DNA from: Trichomonas vaginalis G3
Lineage: Eukaryota > Parabasalia > Trichomonadida > Trichomonadidae
DNA length: 64,000 nt
Assembly: GCF_026262505.1 (NCBI RefSeq)
Contig: NC_067208.1
Coordinates: forward strand, 18,733,962-18,797,961
Reading direction: 5' to 3'
Below are positions 9,547 to 19,878 of the stretch, in pieces. How positions within the stretch are numbered: position 1 is the first letter of the stretch; each line of letters starts with the position of its first letter. The notes beneath the pieces were generated by a model that was given only the letters and a program-made list of their open reading frames with translations, made no database searches and was not told the origin of the DNA. Both the position numbers and the translations under genes were made by a program.

Positions 9547-10485
9547 ATGATTTCAACAATCGGCACAACAACAATTCAAACAACTTCACCAAACTCGTTA
9601 GTCATGAATCCAACATCTATGTTAGTAGAGATGAAAAGCTTCATTCCTTCTTCATATAGTTTTGTAACAGAAATACAAAGAATAAAGCAAGAACTTTTAA
9701 CAAGTAATTTAGACTGTACCGCACAGGATGAAGAAAATGAACAGTATCTTTATGAAATGCAGGACATTATTGACCATTTACCCAAATTGCCTGAAATCCA
9801 ACAACAAAAGCTCACTATTCCTGAATTCGATGAAATAGAAGTGAAACCAACTGACTCAGTAGAAATAAAGAAGTTCATACGTAAAGTAAACTATGAGTTT
9901 CTAGGATATCATTGCAACCATAAAGTTATGGACAAAGATTGCGACATGGTATATAAGAACATCTCTGACATATATAAATCTGGGGAGTTTAAGACATACG
10001 ACAACTTTGTTTCATTAGTTGCAAAATGTGTATGGCAGATAAGAGATAAAGATAGAAGAGGTAAGGTATGGAATGAACAGATAAAACCAACTGCTTCAGA
10101 TTTAAAGAAAACCATTGACGCCTTGGTTGTTTTAGCAGGTAAGGTTTCAGAATATAACGCAAAAATGAACCCGCAATGTTCTAAATGTAAAGCAGCAATG
10201 AGGAAATATAACTACTCAGTCAAAGAGATAGAAAGAATGCGAAACGACTATGCAGACTTAAAGAAAGAAGCAGAAAAACCAGCAGAAGATAAAATGGACA
10301 TGTTAGAATTTCTGAACAAAAACTATCCAACTGCTGACGATTTCCTTCTATCTGACGTCAAGAAGAAGTATAAAGAAACTTTCGGCATTGTTAAAACATT
10401 CGATGTACTAAAAGAAGAAATAGAAGCTACAAAACTGTTTAGAGTCTCACGAATTCATAACGTTTACCATGTAAAACGGTTATAA
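9547..10485 (+). CDS. 312-aa KilA-N-block protein with zinc-ribbon-like CxxC
   Basis: This is an intact open gene. The N-terminal ~60 residues are Ser/Thr-rich (ISTIGTTTIQTTSPNSLVMN), and a helical middle follows. A motif CSKCKAAMRKYNY around residue 210 leads into a coiled coil (YADLKKEAEK). The end is a basic helical domain (ADDFLLSDVKKKYKETFGI ... RIHNVYHVKRL), similar in feel to winged-helix ends of viral KilA-N regulators. Cysteines at HCNHK and DKDCD may add to a metal site. I do not recognise a named family. The copy at 37785-38720 in element 2 is nearly identical, unlike the rest of the two elements. The gene sits between palindromes 9417 and 10493, as a cassette. Confidence 0.75.
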   Translation: MISTIGTTTIQTTSPNSLVMNPTSMLVEMKSFIPSSYSFVTEIQRIKQELLTSNLDCTAQDEENEQYLYEMQDIIDHLPKLPEIQQQKLTIPEFDEIEVKPTDSVEIKKFIRKVNYEFLGYHCNHKVMDKDCDMVYKNISDIYKSGEFKTYDNFVSLVAKCVWQIRDKDRRGKVWNEQIKPTASDLKKTIDALVVLAGKVSEYNAKMNPQCSKCKAAMRKYNYSVKEIERMRNDYADLKKEAEKPAEDKMDMLEFLNKNYPTADDFLLSDVKKKYKETFGIVKTFDVLKEEIEATKLFRVSRIHNVYHVKRL

Positions 10486-10492
10486 ATAATGA

Positions 10493-10526
10493 GGGTAGAA
10501 ATGAGGTTAGATCTAACCTTCTACCC
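10493..10526. repeat. Palindromic AGATCT repeat, copy 4
   Basis: GGGTAGAAATGAGGTTAGAT and following CTAACCTTCTACCC, in the opposite orientation to the copies before the gene. The 312-aa gene is therefore flanked by inverted copies. Confidence 0.85.
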
Positions 10527-10635
10527 TAAACATTATTTTTGCTGAAAAATGACCAAATTTCATGAATTTCATTAGTTAGAAAAATAACGCTAATTTTTTC
10601 TAAGAAAATTTTTTATCTTGTATGTAAAGACAGTA

Positions 10636-11246
10636 ATGTCAAACATTGAGTTTGAAACAGTTAGAAAGATAGACAATGACACCAAAGTGGTTAGAATTGG
10701 TGATTTAAACGTAAGATACTGTAAGAAATACAACAAATATTCTTTGTCAGACATTATAACACCATCTGGAAAGAAAACAAAGGACTGGGTTAGAATTGCT
10801 TCTACTCAGAAAATTTTGACAAGAAATCCTGAGCTTATGATATCGGTAAGATTCTATGGAACTACAGCATATCTCATTGACAAAAGTCTTATACCAATAG
10901 TTTTGTTATGGTTAGAACCAGTTGTTGGATATAACTTCATAACTTATGGTTCATTCGATACGGAACGTTGCAGTGAAGGTTTACTTTACATCGTTCAGAA
11001 ATCGAAGGACTTCAATACAAAGAGATATAAGATAGGAAGAACATATAATATAACTCAAAGATATGACTCTACAGTCAATAGAGTCAAGGTTGTGTTTGTT
11101 AATGATATGAGAGCTGCTGAACAGAACTGCTTGAAGTTTTTGAGAAAATGTATGGTGCTCCCACGAAAGGTAAAGAAACGTTTGAAGTAGATGAGATAGA
11201 TAAAGCTATAAAATTATTTGACGAAGTTGCTGAAAAATACATGTAA
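10636..11246 (+). pseudogene. KilA-N + T5orf172 (GIY-YIG-like) protein (Polinton 1)
   Basis: Two viral domains are visible. The N-terminal ~90 residues follow KilA-N (KTKDWVRIASTQKIL, then YGTTAYLIDKSLIPIVLLWL). The second part matches the T5orf172/GIY-YIG-like pattern (GLLYIVQKS, then RYKIGRTYNITQRYD and AAEQNCLKFLRK). The pair is typical of NCLDV, baculovirus and phage regulators or homing-type nucleases. The start is taken as the ATG at 10636 because the preceding TATGTAAAGACAGTAATG leader is shared with 11335 and 39065. This cassette is absent from the corresponding place in element 2, so it was gained or lost as a unit. Broken near its end. Confidence 0.7.
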
Positions 11247-11334
11247 AGCGTTTATTTTTGGTCTTTTGTGAAAGTCAGAAAATAACGCTAATTTTTTTCT
11301 AACAAATTTTTTTATTTTGTATGTAAAGACAGTA

Positions 11335-12162
11335 ATGTCAACATTAGAGAACACAACAACAGTTATAGTCCATGAAGCCATAAATGAAGAATACGAATAC
11401 ATACAATATAACAAACAACTTCGCCTCATTCGTTCGGTCAAAGACGATATGTACCAAATGCAAAGTATAATGAACGCTCTTCGTTCTACAAAGCAAGCAT
11501 ATCATTGGTTTGAAAACCAACAGACAAAAGAACTTTTAGAAGAATTTCCTCATATGATTGCTTCCCTCGGAAAACCGAGAGAAGAGATTCCGTACGAAAA
11601 TCGCAAGAATTTGGCTCCTGGTTTGAAAGGTTATTATGTTCATAGACTTTTAGTAAATGCTGTAGCAATGTGGGCTTCACCTCGTTATGCTTGTTATATT
11701 TTCATGATGTTAGATGAACTATATAAAGCAGAACGTGGAGAGATGGAAAAGAAACTTCAAGCAAAAGATGAAGTCATTGAAGCAAAAGACAAAAGCATAC
11801 AGAAAAGAATACCGCGTTCAGTACCAAAAGGAAAGGAAAAGAGTTATAAGTATATGATATATACTGAAGAGTTGGAGAAAGAAGAAGATAAAGATATGGT
11901 TATGTTGCATTTAGTCAGAAGAAACAACAAAAGCTTTTACGACCTTGCTAAGATATATAAATCTGACAGAAACTGGTTCTATCGTGAAAACTTACCGATT
12001 TCAATGACACCGAATGAGCAAATAAAGGAAATTGTCAAAAATACTCTTCCTCAAACACACTATGACATCAAAGGTTGCACAATACTTACATTCAAAGAAG
12101 ACTTAACATTACTGAAGGAAAAAATAACAGAATATTTCGATATCTTCAAAGAGGAAGAATGA
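11335..12162 (+). CDS. KilA-N + DUF3627 protein (copy in Polinton 1)
   Basis: An open gene of ~275 aa. The N-terminal half has KilA-N features (LRSTKQAYHWFENQQTKELL, GYYVHRLLVNAVAMWASPRY, YIFMMLDEL). A short coiled coil with KDEVIEAKDKSIQ follows. The C-terminal half (KYMIYTEELEKEEDKDMV through TILTFKEDL) fits DUF3627, a domain fused to KilA-N in poxviruses, mimivirus relatives and baculoviruses. Likely a DNA-binding regulator. The start chosen is the ATG after TATGTAAAGACAGTA. The protein in element 2 (39065-39892) is almost the same, differing chiefly at the extreme C-terminus where homology between the elements stops. Confidence 0.85.
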   Translation: MSTLENTTTVIVHEAINEEYEYIQYNKQLRLIRSVKDDMYQMQSIMNALRSTKQAYHWFENQQTKELLEEFPHMIASLGKPREEIPYENRKNLAPGLKGYYVHRLLVNAVAMWASPRYACYIFMMLDELYKAERGEMEKKLQAKDEVIEAKDKSIQKRIPRSVPKGKEKSYKYMIYTEELEKEEDKDMVMLHLVRRNNKSFYDLAKIYKSDRNWFYRENLPISMTPNEQIKEIVKNTLPQTHYDIKGCTILTFKEDLTLLKEKITEYFDIFKEEE

Positions 12163-12220
12163 ACAAAAATAATTTTTTTTGTTCAATGCTTTGAAATTTT
12201 ATACAAAAATATATTTTTGC

Positions 12221-12694
12221 TTAAATAGCTTCAGGGTCTATTTCTTCAACCATTTCACTTCCTTCGTCAATGTCAATAGAAGCTTCTTCAACCTTTGGTA
12301 AGAATTTCTGTATAACATCTTTGTTCGTTATTGTCTTCAGAGATGAAGGATAATATTTCACATTTGTTTCACCTTTCTTATATTCTTTCTGTTCGGAAAG
12401 ATTTAAAGCAATACTGAAGAAGTCAATGTTAGAGTTCTTTATAACAGTATAATGAGTATCTTTGACATTCACGAAGAAACCCTTTTGTTTCAAAACTACT
12501 GCTAACTCTTGTGAAGTATAACGTTTGCGGTCAATGACGATAGCTAATGGTCTGACATACTGACCAAACTTAGATTCTTTCACAAACTTCTTGTTAAAGA
12601 TAACATTAACGTTTGAAGCATTATTGAACTCATTCTTGATGGCAGTAGCGAGAGCATTGTATGAAAAGAACTTGCAATCTTGCATGTGTTTCAT
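12221..12694 (-). CDS. Unknown 157-aa protein (Polinton 1)
   Basis: An open gene with the leader CTTTTTATTTTAATGAAACA before its ATG. The product begins MKHMQDCKFFSYNALATAIK. It looks like two similar alpha/beta halves, each with a helix near SYNALATAIKNEF or SQELAVVLKQKGF followed by strands, and ends with a very acidic tail (SIDIDEGSEMVEEIDPEA). A comparable acidic 'NIDIDPE' end exists in the element 2 gene at 41286-41704 that also lies beside replication genes, so a DNA-transaction accessory role is possible. No family recognised. Confidence 0.55.
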   Translation of the reverse strand: MKHMQDCKFFSYNALATAIKNEFNNASNVNVIFNKKFVKESKFGQYVRPLAIVIDRKRYTSQELAVVLKQKGFFVNVKDTHYTVIKNSNIDFFSIALNLSEQKEYKKGETNVKYYPSSLKTITNKDVIQKFLPKVEEASIDIDEGSEMVEEIDPEAI

Positions 12695-12783
12695 TAAAAT
12701 AAAAAGTTCGAAATATTTTAAAACTAGCCTTAAAAAATCTAAGCTAATTTTTTTCTAAGAAATTTTTTTATTTCCTACTAAAG
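12695..12783. promoter_or_regulatory. Divergent leader of polymerase and 157-aa genes
   Basis: It contains AAAATAAAAAG facing the minus gene and CTAATTTTTTTCTAAGAAAT plus TTTTTTATTTCC facing the polymerase start at 12784, the same leader style as the KilA-N block genes. Confidence 0.5.
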
Positions 12784-15700
12784 ATGTATCGGAAGTTGTC
12801 TAAGTTAGAACACTCGGAAATAAAACAACTTCTTACAGAAGCTAACATAGAAGTAGCAAAACATTACGCAACAAACAAAAAAGCACTCGCTGACATCCTC
12901 AATGACTACAATGGTGCAATAAGTTATGATAGAATTCATGAGTTCATAAAGCCGCAACGCGGCGAGGACGAAGTCCATGCAAGAGCATTTCCTTTAAATG
13001 ACGTTGCTATTGACTTATATCATAGACGTTCAGTACCTCATGAAGTAAGAAGAGAAATGTTTGACATAACAAATGCAAACGTTGGTGAAACAAGAAGAAG
13101 AGACGACACACTGAAACAAACAGAGAAGAGAGATGTTTAAAAGTGCTATAGAACAAGTTCGCAAAGCTAACGATGTCATTCGTTCCATTGACGACAAACC
13201 AAAAGAAGGTGAGAGATGGTTAAAGAAAGATGAAGAGAATAGGAAGAGAAATGTGAAGTCAGGCAATAGACTCATTGACTTTAACATCGAAGCTTTAGAT
13301 GAACCAAACAGAGACTACTTACACAAACATTTCGGTAAGGTTTTCATGAGACTCTTAGAGAAGATTAAAATAAACTCCCAACAAAGATGGATGGTATGTT
13401 ATAAACTTGGTGGAAAGTATGAATGTTCTACGTTAAACCTCAATAATATTGGAACATTACTACATCAGCTCTTGAAGGAGAACTTTATATCAGAGATAGA
13501 AGCAAATGCTGCAGGTATTGTTGAAATGCACTATGACTTCTTCTTGACAAACATAAAGAATCTTACTGAAATAAAGATGTATGATTTAACAGAATATGAA
13601 GGCTTAACGATGTCAGATGTAAGAAAGGCAAACCAAAAGAGACCATATAGAGATGAAAGCACACTGACAAATGACCAGAAAGCCATTTTGGAAGCTCTTA
13701 AGCAAACAGGAAACCCAGCACTTATAGAAAGCTTTTGGAAAGATAATGGTGAAAAGAAGTTTTATAAGAAGAGAAGCGGTCAGTTCTGGAAGTATCTTTG
13801 CACATTACCTATAAATCTTGAACGCTACCAAATCTTCAATGAACTGAACAAAAGAACTGCAACACTTATGACAGAAGACAATTGTTTCGTTTATGCTTGC
13901 ATTCAGGCTGGAGTAATGAAGAAACTATTGACCACATGAGAGAAGTCATTCGTGTTAGAGACTTTCCTCAAAGTAAAGTACAAGAAATTTCTGACGCAAC
14001 AGGTATAGCATTTAATGTTACCATTGGTTATTTCGACAACTCCAAAGATAACAGAATAATTCACTACATACCAAAAGAATGTGAAACTGTCGAACTATTG
14101 ACTTACTTCTTGTTGAAGACCACTACATGCTAAATGAAAGATTACCAATGACAACATATTTCATCAGAAATTACAGAGAAATCTTGAAGGAGTGTGGTGG
14201 AATGAACATTGAGAAACAGATGAAGATTTATACAAAGAGAGAAAAATATGTAGTTCGTTATGATAGAACAACACCGTTATGGGATGTTATGAAAACATTG
14301 TGGGAGTGCAAATATTTCGAACCTATTTCTTATGGAGAACTTTTCACATATACGACTGACTTATATAAACAGAACCTTGCACCATTTAAAGATTTGACAT
14401 ATGCTCCAAAGTATTGTGTACAACTGAAGAAGAAAGCCGAGTCAAAAGAAGTAAATAAAAATAAGTGCAAGTTCATTCCTGAGCACGTTTTCTTTGCTGA
14501 CTTTGAGTGTAGCACAGACGGCTTTCATAAAGCTTTTAACATCTGTTATGACAGTGAAGATGGTTCAGTGAGTGAAAGCATTTGGGGTCAGAACTGTGCA
14601 ACAGAATTTTTGGAACGACTTCCTGACAAGAGTTTAATATATTTCCATAACCTCAGTTATGATATAAACTTCATCTTAAGACACATGACAGAAGTGAAAG
14701 GAACTCCCATCATTAAAGGTTCACGAACAATGCAAATAACTGGCTTATATAAAGGAAGGGCAATTATTATAAAAGACTCTTACAGTGTTATAAATAAGAA
14801 GCTTAAACTATTTCCTGCTATGTTTAACTTACAAACAGGACCGAAAGAAGTATTTCCATACAACTACTACAGCAGTGTTTTGTTAGCAAATGACAACAGA
14901 ACTGGTGTCATTTCTGAAGCATGTAAGTTTATCCGGGATGCAGATACATTCATGAAAACATAGATTCCATCAAAGGTTGCAGAATAGATGAGAACCACTT
15001 CGACTTAGAAAAGTATAGCACATTTTATTGCAAACAAGATGTAAGAATTTTAAGAGAAGGTTTTGTTAAGTTCCGCAATGACATATTGAAAGAATTTGAT
15101 TTAAACGTTTATGACTACGTTAGTATTTGTTCATTGCTAACAAATTATTTGAGAACAGAGTGTACTTCCCGAATGGAAATTTATATGACCTCTCAAATAA
15201 ACCAAGAGAATTTATTTCACGCTGTATTCAAGGTGGAAGATGTATGCTGTCAGATAACATGAAACAAAAGAGCGAAAAGAAACTCATTGCTGATTCGACG
15301 CTGTTTCATTATATCCATCAGCTATAGCAAGACTTTATACTTTAGAAGGTATTCCAAAGGTTATGAAGAAAGAAATGTTAAGCACAGAGTATCTCATGAG
15401 ACATTTATTCGATGACGACCAAAAGGAACCCATTGGTGAAAAGTTTATGTCTGGCTTCTTTGTTCTCATTAAGATAACAGAGATTGGAATACATAGACAC
15501 TTTCCTTTAATAGTTTGTGACCCTGAACTAAATCCAGAACTTAACGTTCCCAGAAGTTCAAACACTTGCTGTTTAATGTATGTTGACCATATAACATTAC
15601 AAGACCTCATAAAATATCAAGGTGTCAAATGTGAAGTGTTGCAAGGATACTATTACGATGGAAACAGAGATATTAGAATAAGAGATGAAGTAAAGAAGTT

Positions 15701-16552
15701 GTTTGAGTTAAGGTTAAAGTATAAGAAAGAAGGAAATCCTTTGCAAGAAAATATAAAGCTCATTCTGAACAGTATTTATGGCAAAACTATTCTATCTCCT
15801 ATTGAGTCAAAAATAACCATAGTAAATGACAAAGATGCTATAAGATATGCCATCAGAAACTACAACCATATAGTGAAGTTCGAAGGTTTGGATGGTTCAG
15901 ATAAAACTATTTTCAAGCTAACGAAAAGCATTTGCAGACACTTTAACTTCTGTCCACTTGGTGTTAACATTCTGTCTATGTCGAAGAGAATAATGTGTGA
16001 AGTATTCTGTACTGCTGAAGATATGGGACTTCAAATATTTACCAGGACTGTGATAGCATGCATATTTTCAATGAAGACATACCAAAGCTTGCAGCAGAGT
16101 TTAAGAAGAGATACGGTAGAGAACTTATAGGAAAGAACCTTGGTCAATTTCATTCTGACTTCGCAGAAATAACACCTGGAAAACAAAGTTTAGCATACAA
16201 GTCAATATTTTGTGGAAAGAAGACCTACATAGACTTACTCACTAACGATTTAAATGAAGTTGCATTCCATGCACGTTGCAAAGGTGTCAAACAAGACGGC
16301 CTTGCTTTAACCGCTAATGAAATGTTTCCTGAAGCTATACAATGCTATTACAATGAAGATAAGAACATTCACATACCTGTTGGAACATATGACAAAGACT
16401 CTGAGTTCAGTGTTATGAAGTTATATAAATCACTTTATGACGGTCAAGAGATTGCATTCGACTTATGTAAGTCGTGTCAACCTTGCTTTGCTGAAAAGTT
16501 TAACTTCTCAATAACAACTAAAACAAGCTTTATTCGTAAGTTGAAGTTCTGA
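12784..16552 (+). pseudogene. Protein-primed family B DNA polymerase (Polinton 1)
   Basis: This is the replicative polymerase of Polintons. In order there is a basic N-terminal region; a domain with a Cys-rich motif NCFVYACIQAG that resembles a domain in the element 2 polymerase; a 3'-5' exonuclease domain with FFADFECS and FHNLSYDINF; palm motif B around LILNSIYGK; motif C in the region near 16050; and the KxY-type motif around FCGKKTYID. Region length (~1,250 codons) fits pPolB. The copy is broken with about five breaks. The 3' end faces a minus-strand capsid-like gene across a GC-rich hairpin. Confidence 0.85.
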
Positions 16553-16601
16553 GGTCATTTATTTTTGTCAGCAATGAGGTCATTCGTGATAAAAATAAAA
16601 C

Positions 16602-16624
16602 TAGCGGCAAGGGCGAAGCCCATG
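16602..16624. terminator. GC-rich hairpin between convergent genes
   Basis: GGGC-GAA-GCCC preceded by AGCGGCAA lies in the gap between the polymerase gene (plus) and the minor-capsid-like gene (minus). Similar GAA-loop hairpins occur at about 12951-12976 and 17982-18002. A terminator role is inferred from position. Confidence 0.35.
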
Positions 16625-17488
16625 TGGTCATTTACAATACTGCGATGGTAGAGTTTAAGAGTTGTGCTTCAATGTAGAGACAGTCCTTATGGTCTGGAGG
16701 TAAGAACACTGGGCAGTTATGGTCATGAGTGGAGAACATGTCTATCCAAAACTCACGATTGAAGCCAGTTAATTTATAGTATTTAGGGTTAGGAAGTGGT
16801 GAAGTTCTTGTATGACCAATGAACTCATTTTCAACTCCCTTACTTAAGTTTGAATATAATATAGCTTGCTTTCTATCCCAAATGCCAGGTGTTACAATCT
16901 TTGAAAATTCATTTTTCCTCGGAAGCATTGCATCATAATTGAAAACATTCTTGAAATTATCACTTGGTTCAGAGATTTGAAATCTTATACGTAATGGATT
17001 TTTTTCTCTTTAGCGACTTCATTGAGTGGTGAATATATAACAAACTGACAGTCATGAGTTCCATCTTCATTTTCATTAAATTCATAATGAAAGTCTATAA
17101 GTTGTGGCTGACTACCTTCTTCTTTCAGTTGTGCAAGAAACTCACGTAAAGGCTGTAAAGTTTGTACTTCAATGTTAAACTTTTTCTCGAACATCTCATT
17201 AAATGAAGTCATACATTGTAGCAATGTTGTATCGTCTTTAAAGTATTTGTATATGTGAATGTTTTGGGCACTTAAAGACTGTTCGTCATTTTCTATCTCG
17301 ACTTGAAGTATAAAGTCAACCTTTCTGAAAGCACGTGTTATATACATAGATGTTATGCCAATGTACTTCTCTTCATTTATGTTCACAATCCAGTCTGTTG
17401 GAAACTTAAACGTTACTCTGTTCCCCTTTATTTTGACGTCAGGGGTTTCACTACTGAACGCAACAGATAAAGGTATTTGTCTATACAT
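16625..17488 (-). pseudogene. Minor-capsid-like protein (Polinton 1, second copy)
   Basis: The open N-terminal part is 167 aa, beginning MYRQIPLSVAFSSETPDVKI. It is beta-rich with ENDEQSLSAQNIHIYKYF, and a long helical linker precedes FHYEFNENEDGTHDCQFVIY. The C-terminal part includes YYKLTGFNREFWIDMF and FLPPDHKDCLYIEAQ, similar in position and pattern to the element 2 gene 35243-36103 (LFWEVDKRSWAQFL, FILPPADLMVY). So this gene and 35243-36103 are probably the same family, likely a minor capsid protein. The leader TTTATTTTTATCCGAATTAA stands before the ATG. Broken. Confidence 0.55.
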
Positions 17489-17512
17489 TTAATTCGGATA
17501 AAAATAAACCAT

Positions 17513-17773
17513 TTACTCTTTTTGCTTTGCTTCAGCTTCTTTAGCTTTTGCTTCAGCTTCTTCTCTAGCTTTCTTCGCCAGCAGTGGGTTCTTTTGTCTT
17601 CCAGCAGCTAATGCAGCAAGTTGTTTTTCACTAAGTTTTCTCTTTGGTCTCTCTGGCTTTTGTTCTTGTTTTTGTTCCTTCAGTTCGGATAAAATTTGCT
17701 CACGAATTTCTTTCTTCAATGCTTCAACATCTATGACCCCTTGGGTCTTGTCCGTAGGGCTTGTCTGAGTCAT
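17513..17773 (-). CDS. 86-aa charged helical protein (Polinton 1)
   Basis: A very Lys/Glu/Ala-rich protein predicted to be almost entirely helical: EALKKEIREQILSELKEQ, then a basic patch RPKRKLSEKQ, then repeats of KAREEAEAKAKEAEAKQKE. Such small coiled proteins are often scaffold or core (DNA-condensing) proteins in capsid clusters; that is an inference. It begins at 17773 and diverges from the gene at 17817. The following minus gene (17488) is close downstream, so they are probably co-expressed structural genes. Confidence 0.55.
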   Translation of the reverse strand: MTQTSPTDKTQGVIDVEALKKEIREQILSELKEQKQEQKPERPKRKLSEKQLAALAAGRQKNPLLAKKAREEAEAKAKEAEAKQKE

Positions 17774-17816
17774 TTGACTGCAGATAAAAAAAAATTAAAA
17801 CTTTAACCGATGTAAA

Positions 17817-18248
17817 ATGAGCTTGTCAAAATCAGAGCGAGAGTCTATTATATTAAATGACGCAAGAGGAATACAACATCCTTTCTATTACGTAAGTCAG
17901 AGTAAAGATGGTAAAATATACGTAAGAAAAAGAAAGGTTCCATTAGCGAATGCAGAAAGCGACAACATTAAGGTGCATGGCAAGGGTGAAGTCCACGAAG
18001 CCCATTAAAACCTTCTGTTCAAACTGAGCCAAATAGAACCAGAAGAAAAGAAGCCAGATGTACTTTCAATAACGAACCAAGAGCTTATTGCAAAGTTCGT
18101 GAATTTCATTGAAAAACAAACCGAGTCAAAGAACCCTGACCCGCCAGTGAAAGAAGTTGAGACAAAAGAGAATGTACAGTTCATTGAAAATGTCAAGAAA
18201 CAACTTCCACCACGAATGCCAAGAAGAAGAGTGAGAATAATGAAGTAA
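17817..18248 (+). pseudogene. Small virion-associated protein with DGK..RK motif (Polinton 1)
   Basis: The N-terminal part reads SERESIILNDARGI, then a Tyr-rich strand and SKDGKIYVRKRK. The same arrangement (short helix, aromatic strand, DG[KR] then RK) appears at 20389-20625 (MKDGRVQFRKIK) and in the first 70 residues of 32326-32910 in element 2 (IIESARSGN ... KVAFYRNG). The C-terminal region is acidic then ends with the basic PPRMPRRRVRIMK. It is probably a small capsid-associated or core protein family with several members per element (inference). Located directly before the capsid gene. Broken. Confidence 0.45.
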
Positions 18249-18275
18249 ATAGATATTTTTATCTGAAGTAAATAC

Positions 18276-19801
18276 ATGCAGAACGAACAGCTAAACGAAT
18301 TTACTCCAGCAGAGCATATTCATCAGATTCGCTCATATTTCGATATCATAGACAATGCAGTTCAAATTGGTGACACTAATAGAAAATATTCTGACGCAAA
18401 GATTCCATCACAACCTGGAACTGCTAAAGATAACACATGGGTAACATTCAATCTCTCACCTCCTGGTGAAAATATGTTGGACCTTTACAATACATTCATT
18501 ACGTATAAAATGGAAGGTCAATTTATTGTAGATAAAGAAATTGGTTCAGGTTCCAATAAAACAAACCCACCAGGATTTTGGATTGGTTTCGATGACGCTT
18601 TCTATGCAGTTGCTGGATATCAAATCCTTGCAAATGGTCGTATCGTATATTCTCAAGACAACGCAAGAGAAGAAGCATATATAACTTCAAACTCACAAAC
18701 TACCGAACAAATAAAGAAAGTAGATGTTTTCTCAAAGACTCGACATGAAGATGTATGGAGTCATTCGGGAACATGCAGAACAGGACAAATTGTTAGTGGT
18801 CCAATTACAGCAGGAAAATCATTTGATTTTAAGCTTCGTTTAAGAATTCCTGTTAGAAGATTCCTTCCATTAGAAGCTATTCGATTTATTCCAGCTTTTG
18901 CAGGAAACATTCAGCTTAAAGTAAAGTTCAGTAGCGACGCCTTACAATGCACATCTATATCTGTAAATGATATCATTGCTTTCAATCCAACTCTTAAAGT
19001 TGCATTTGCTTCAGATTCAAATCCACCGACAAATAAATTTGTTCCATGGAATGAACCATTCACTATGATAACGAAGGCAGTAGAAGCTAGTGGAACAGTT
19101 ACTATTACAACTGTAACCCAGCAACTATTTCGAACAAAGATGGATTTTAATGAATGTTTCATTCATCCAAAGTCATTCTCTTTAGACCCTAACATTTATA
19201 CAGAACTTGTAGAACATTATACAAACGAGGCTTTATGTTTTCCTGTTAAAGTTATGGATTGGATTCCTATGGACGGTTCATTCTCAAAGAATACAGATAG
19301 TTCAAGTGCAACATTTACAGCAGCTTATACGCCTATTAATGTTAAAAGTATTTGGGCACTATTTAGAAAGAAAGACAACTATTATGTTAATTTTGAGAAC
19401 CCTAAGTTTAAATATCTTCAGCTTTCCATGGGAGCTTATGGAAATATGCCTGCAGAACCTGAAAAATCATATGGACCTGTATTTTATGAAATGGTTGCGA
19501 ACGCTGCAATACAAACAATGATATGATAGGATTTAATGAAGATGTTATGAGGTCATTGGTGGATGATGGTAGTGTGGAACATAAATGGGATAGCTATGAC
19601 AACACACATTTCTTATGTGGTTTTCCAACAGAAGTGGACTTTTGCTTCCAGCAAGGTCAAACATCTACTGCTCCAATAACATACAAATTGTCTGTTAAAG
19701 GACCTATTGAACTAGCAACTGAAAATGTCCCAAAGCCACTTATTGGATTTATGAGGGATTGTTGCTTTGCCATTCAGGTGCGTGCTAATGGAATCCCATA
19801 A
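18276..19801 (+). pseudogene. Major capsid protein, double jelly-roll type (Polinton 1)
   Basis: The region encodes ~500 aa, the usual size of Polinton MCPs. The product is beta-rich throughout with an early segment SQPGTAKDNTWVTFNL, a long first barrel containing FKLRLRIPVRRFLPLEAIRF, then a second barrel with CFPVKVMDWIPMDG, a gap, and ALFRKKDNYYVNFENPKFKY. The order CFPVxxxDW ... SIWALFRK...NFENPKFKYLQLS matches the element 2 region 44705-46305 (AVPLMFPIHQIS ... MFVLFRRTINDYSCFYNPGI). In Polintons the double-jelly-roll MCP forms trimers of the icosahedral shell. Leader TATTTTTATCTGAAGTAAAT before the ATG. Broken, about one break. Confidence 0.75.
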
Positions 19802-19878
19802 TAAGATTAGATGACTATAACTTAGCTACGGACGACAGTGAGGAATAAAGGATGAACGTTTATTTTTAAAGCTTATAA

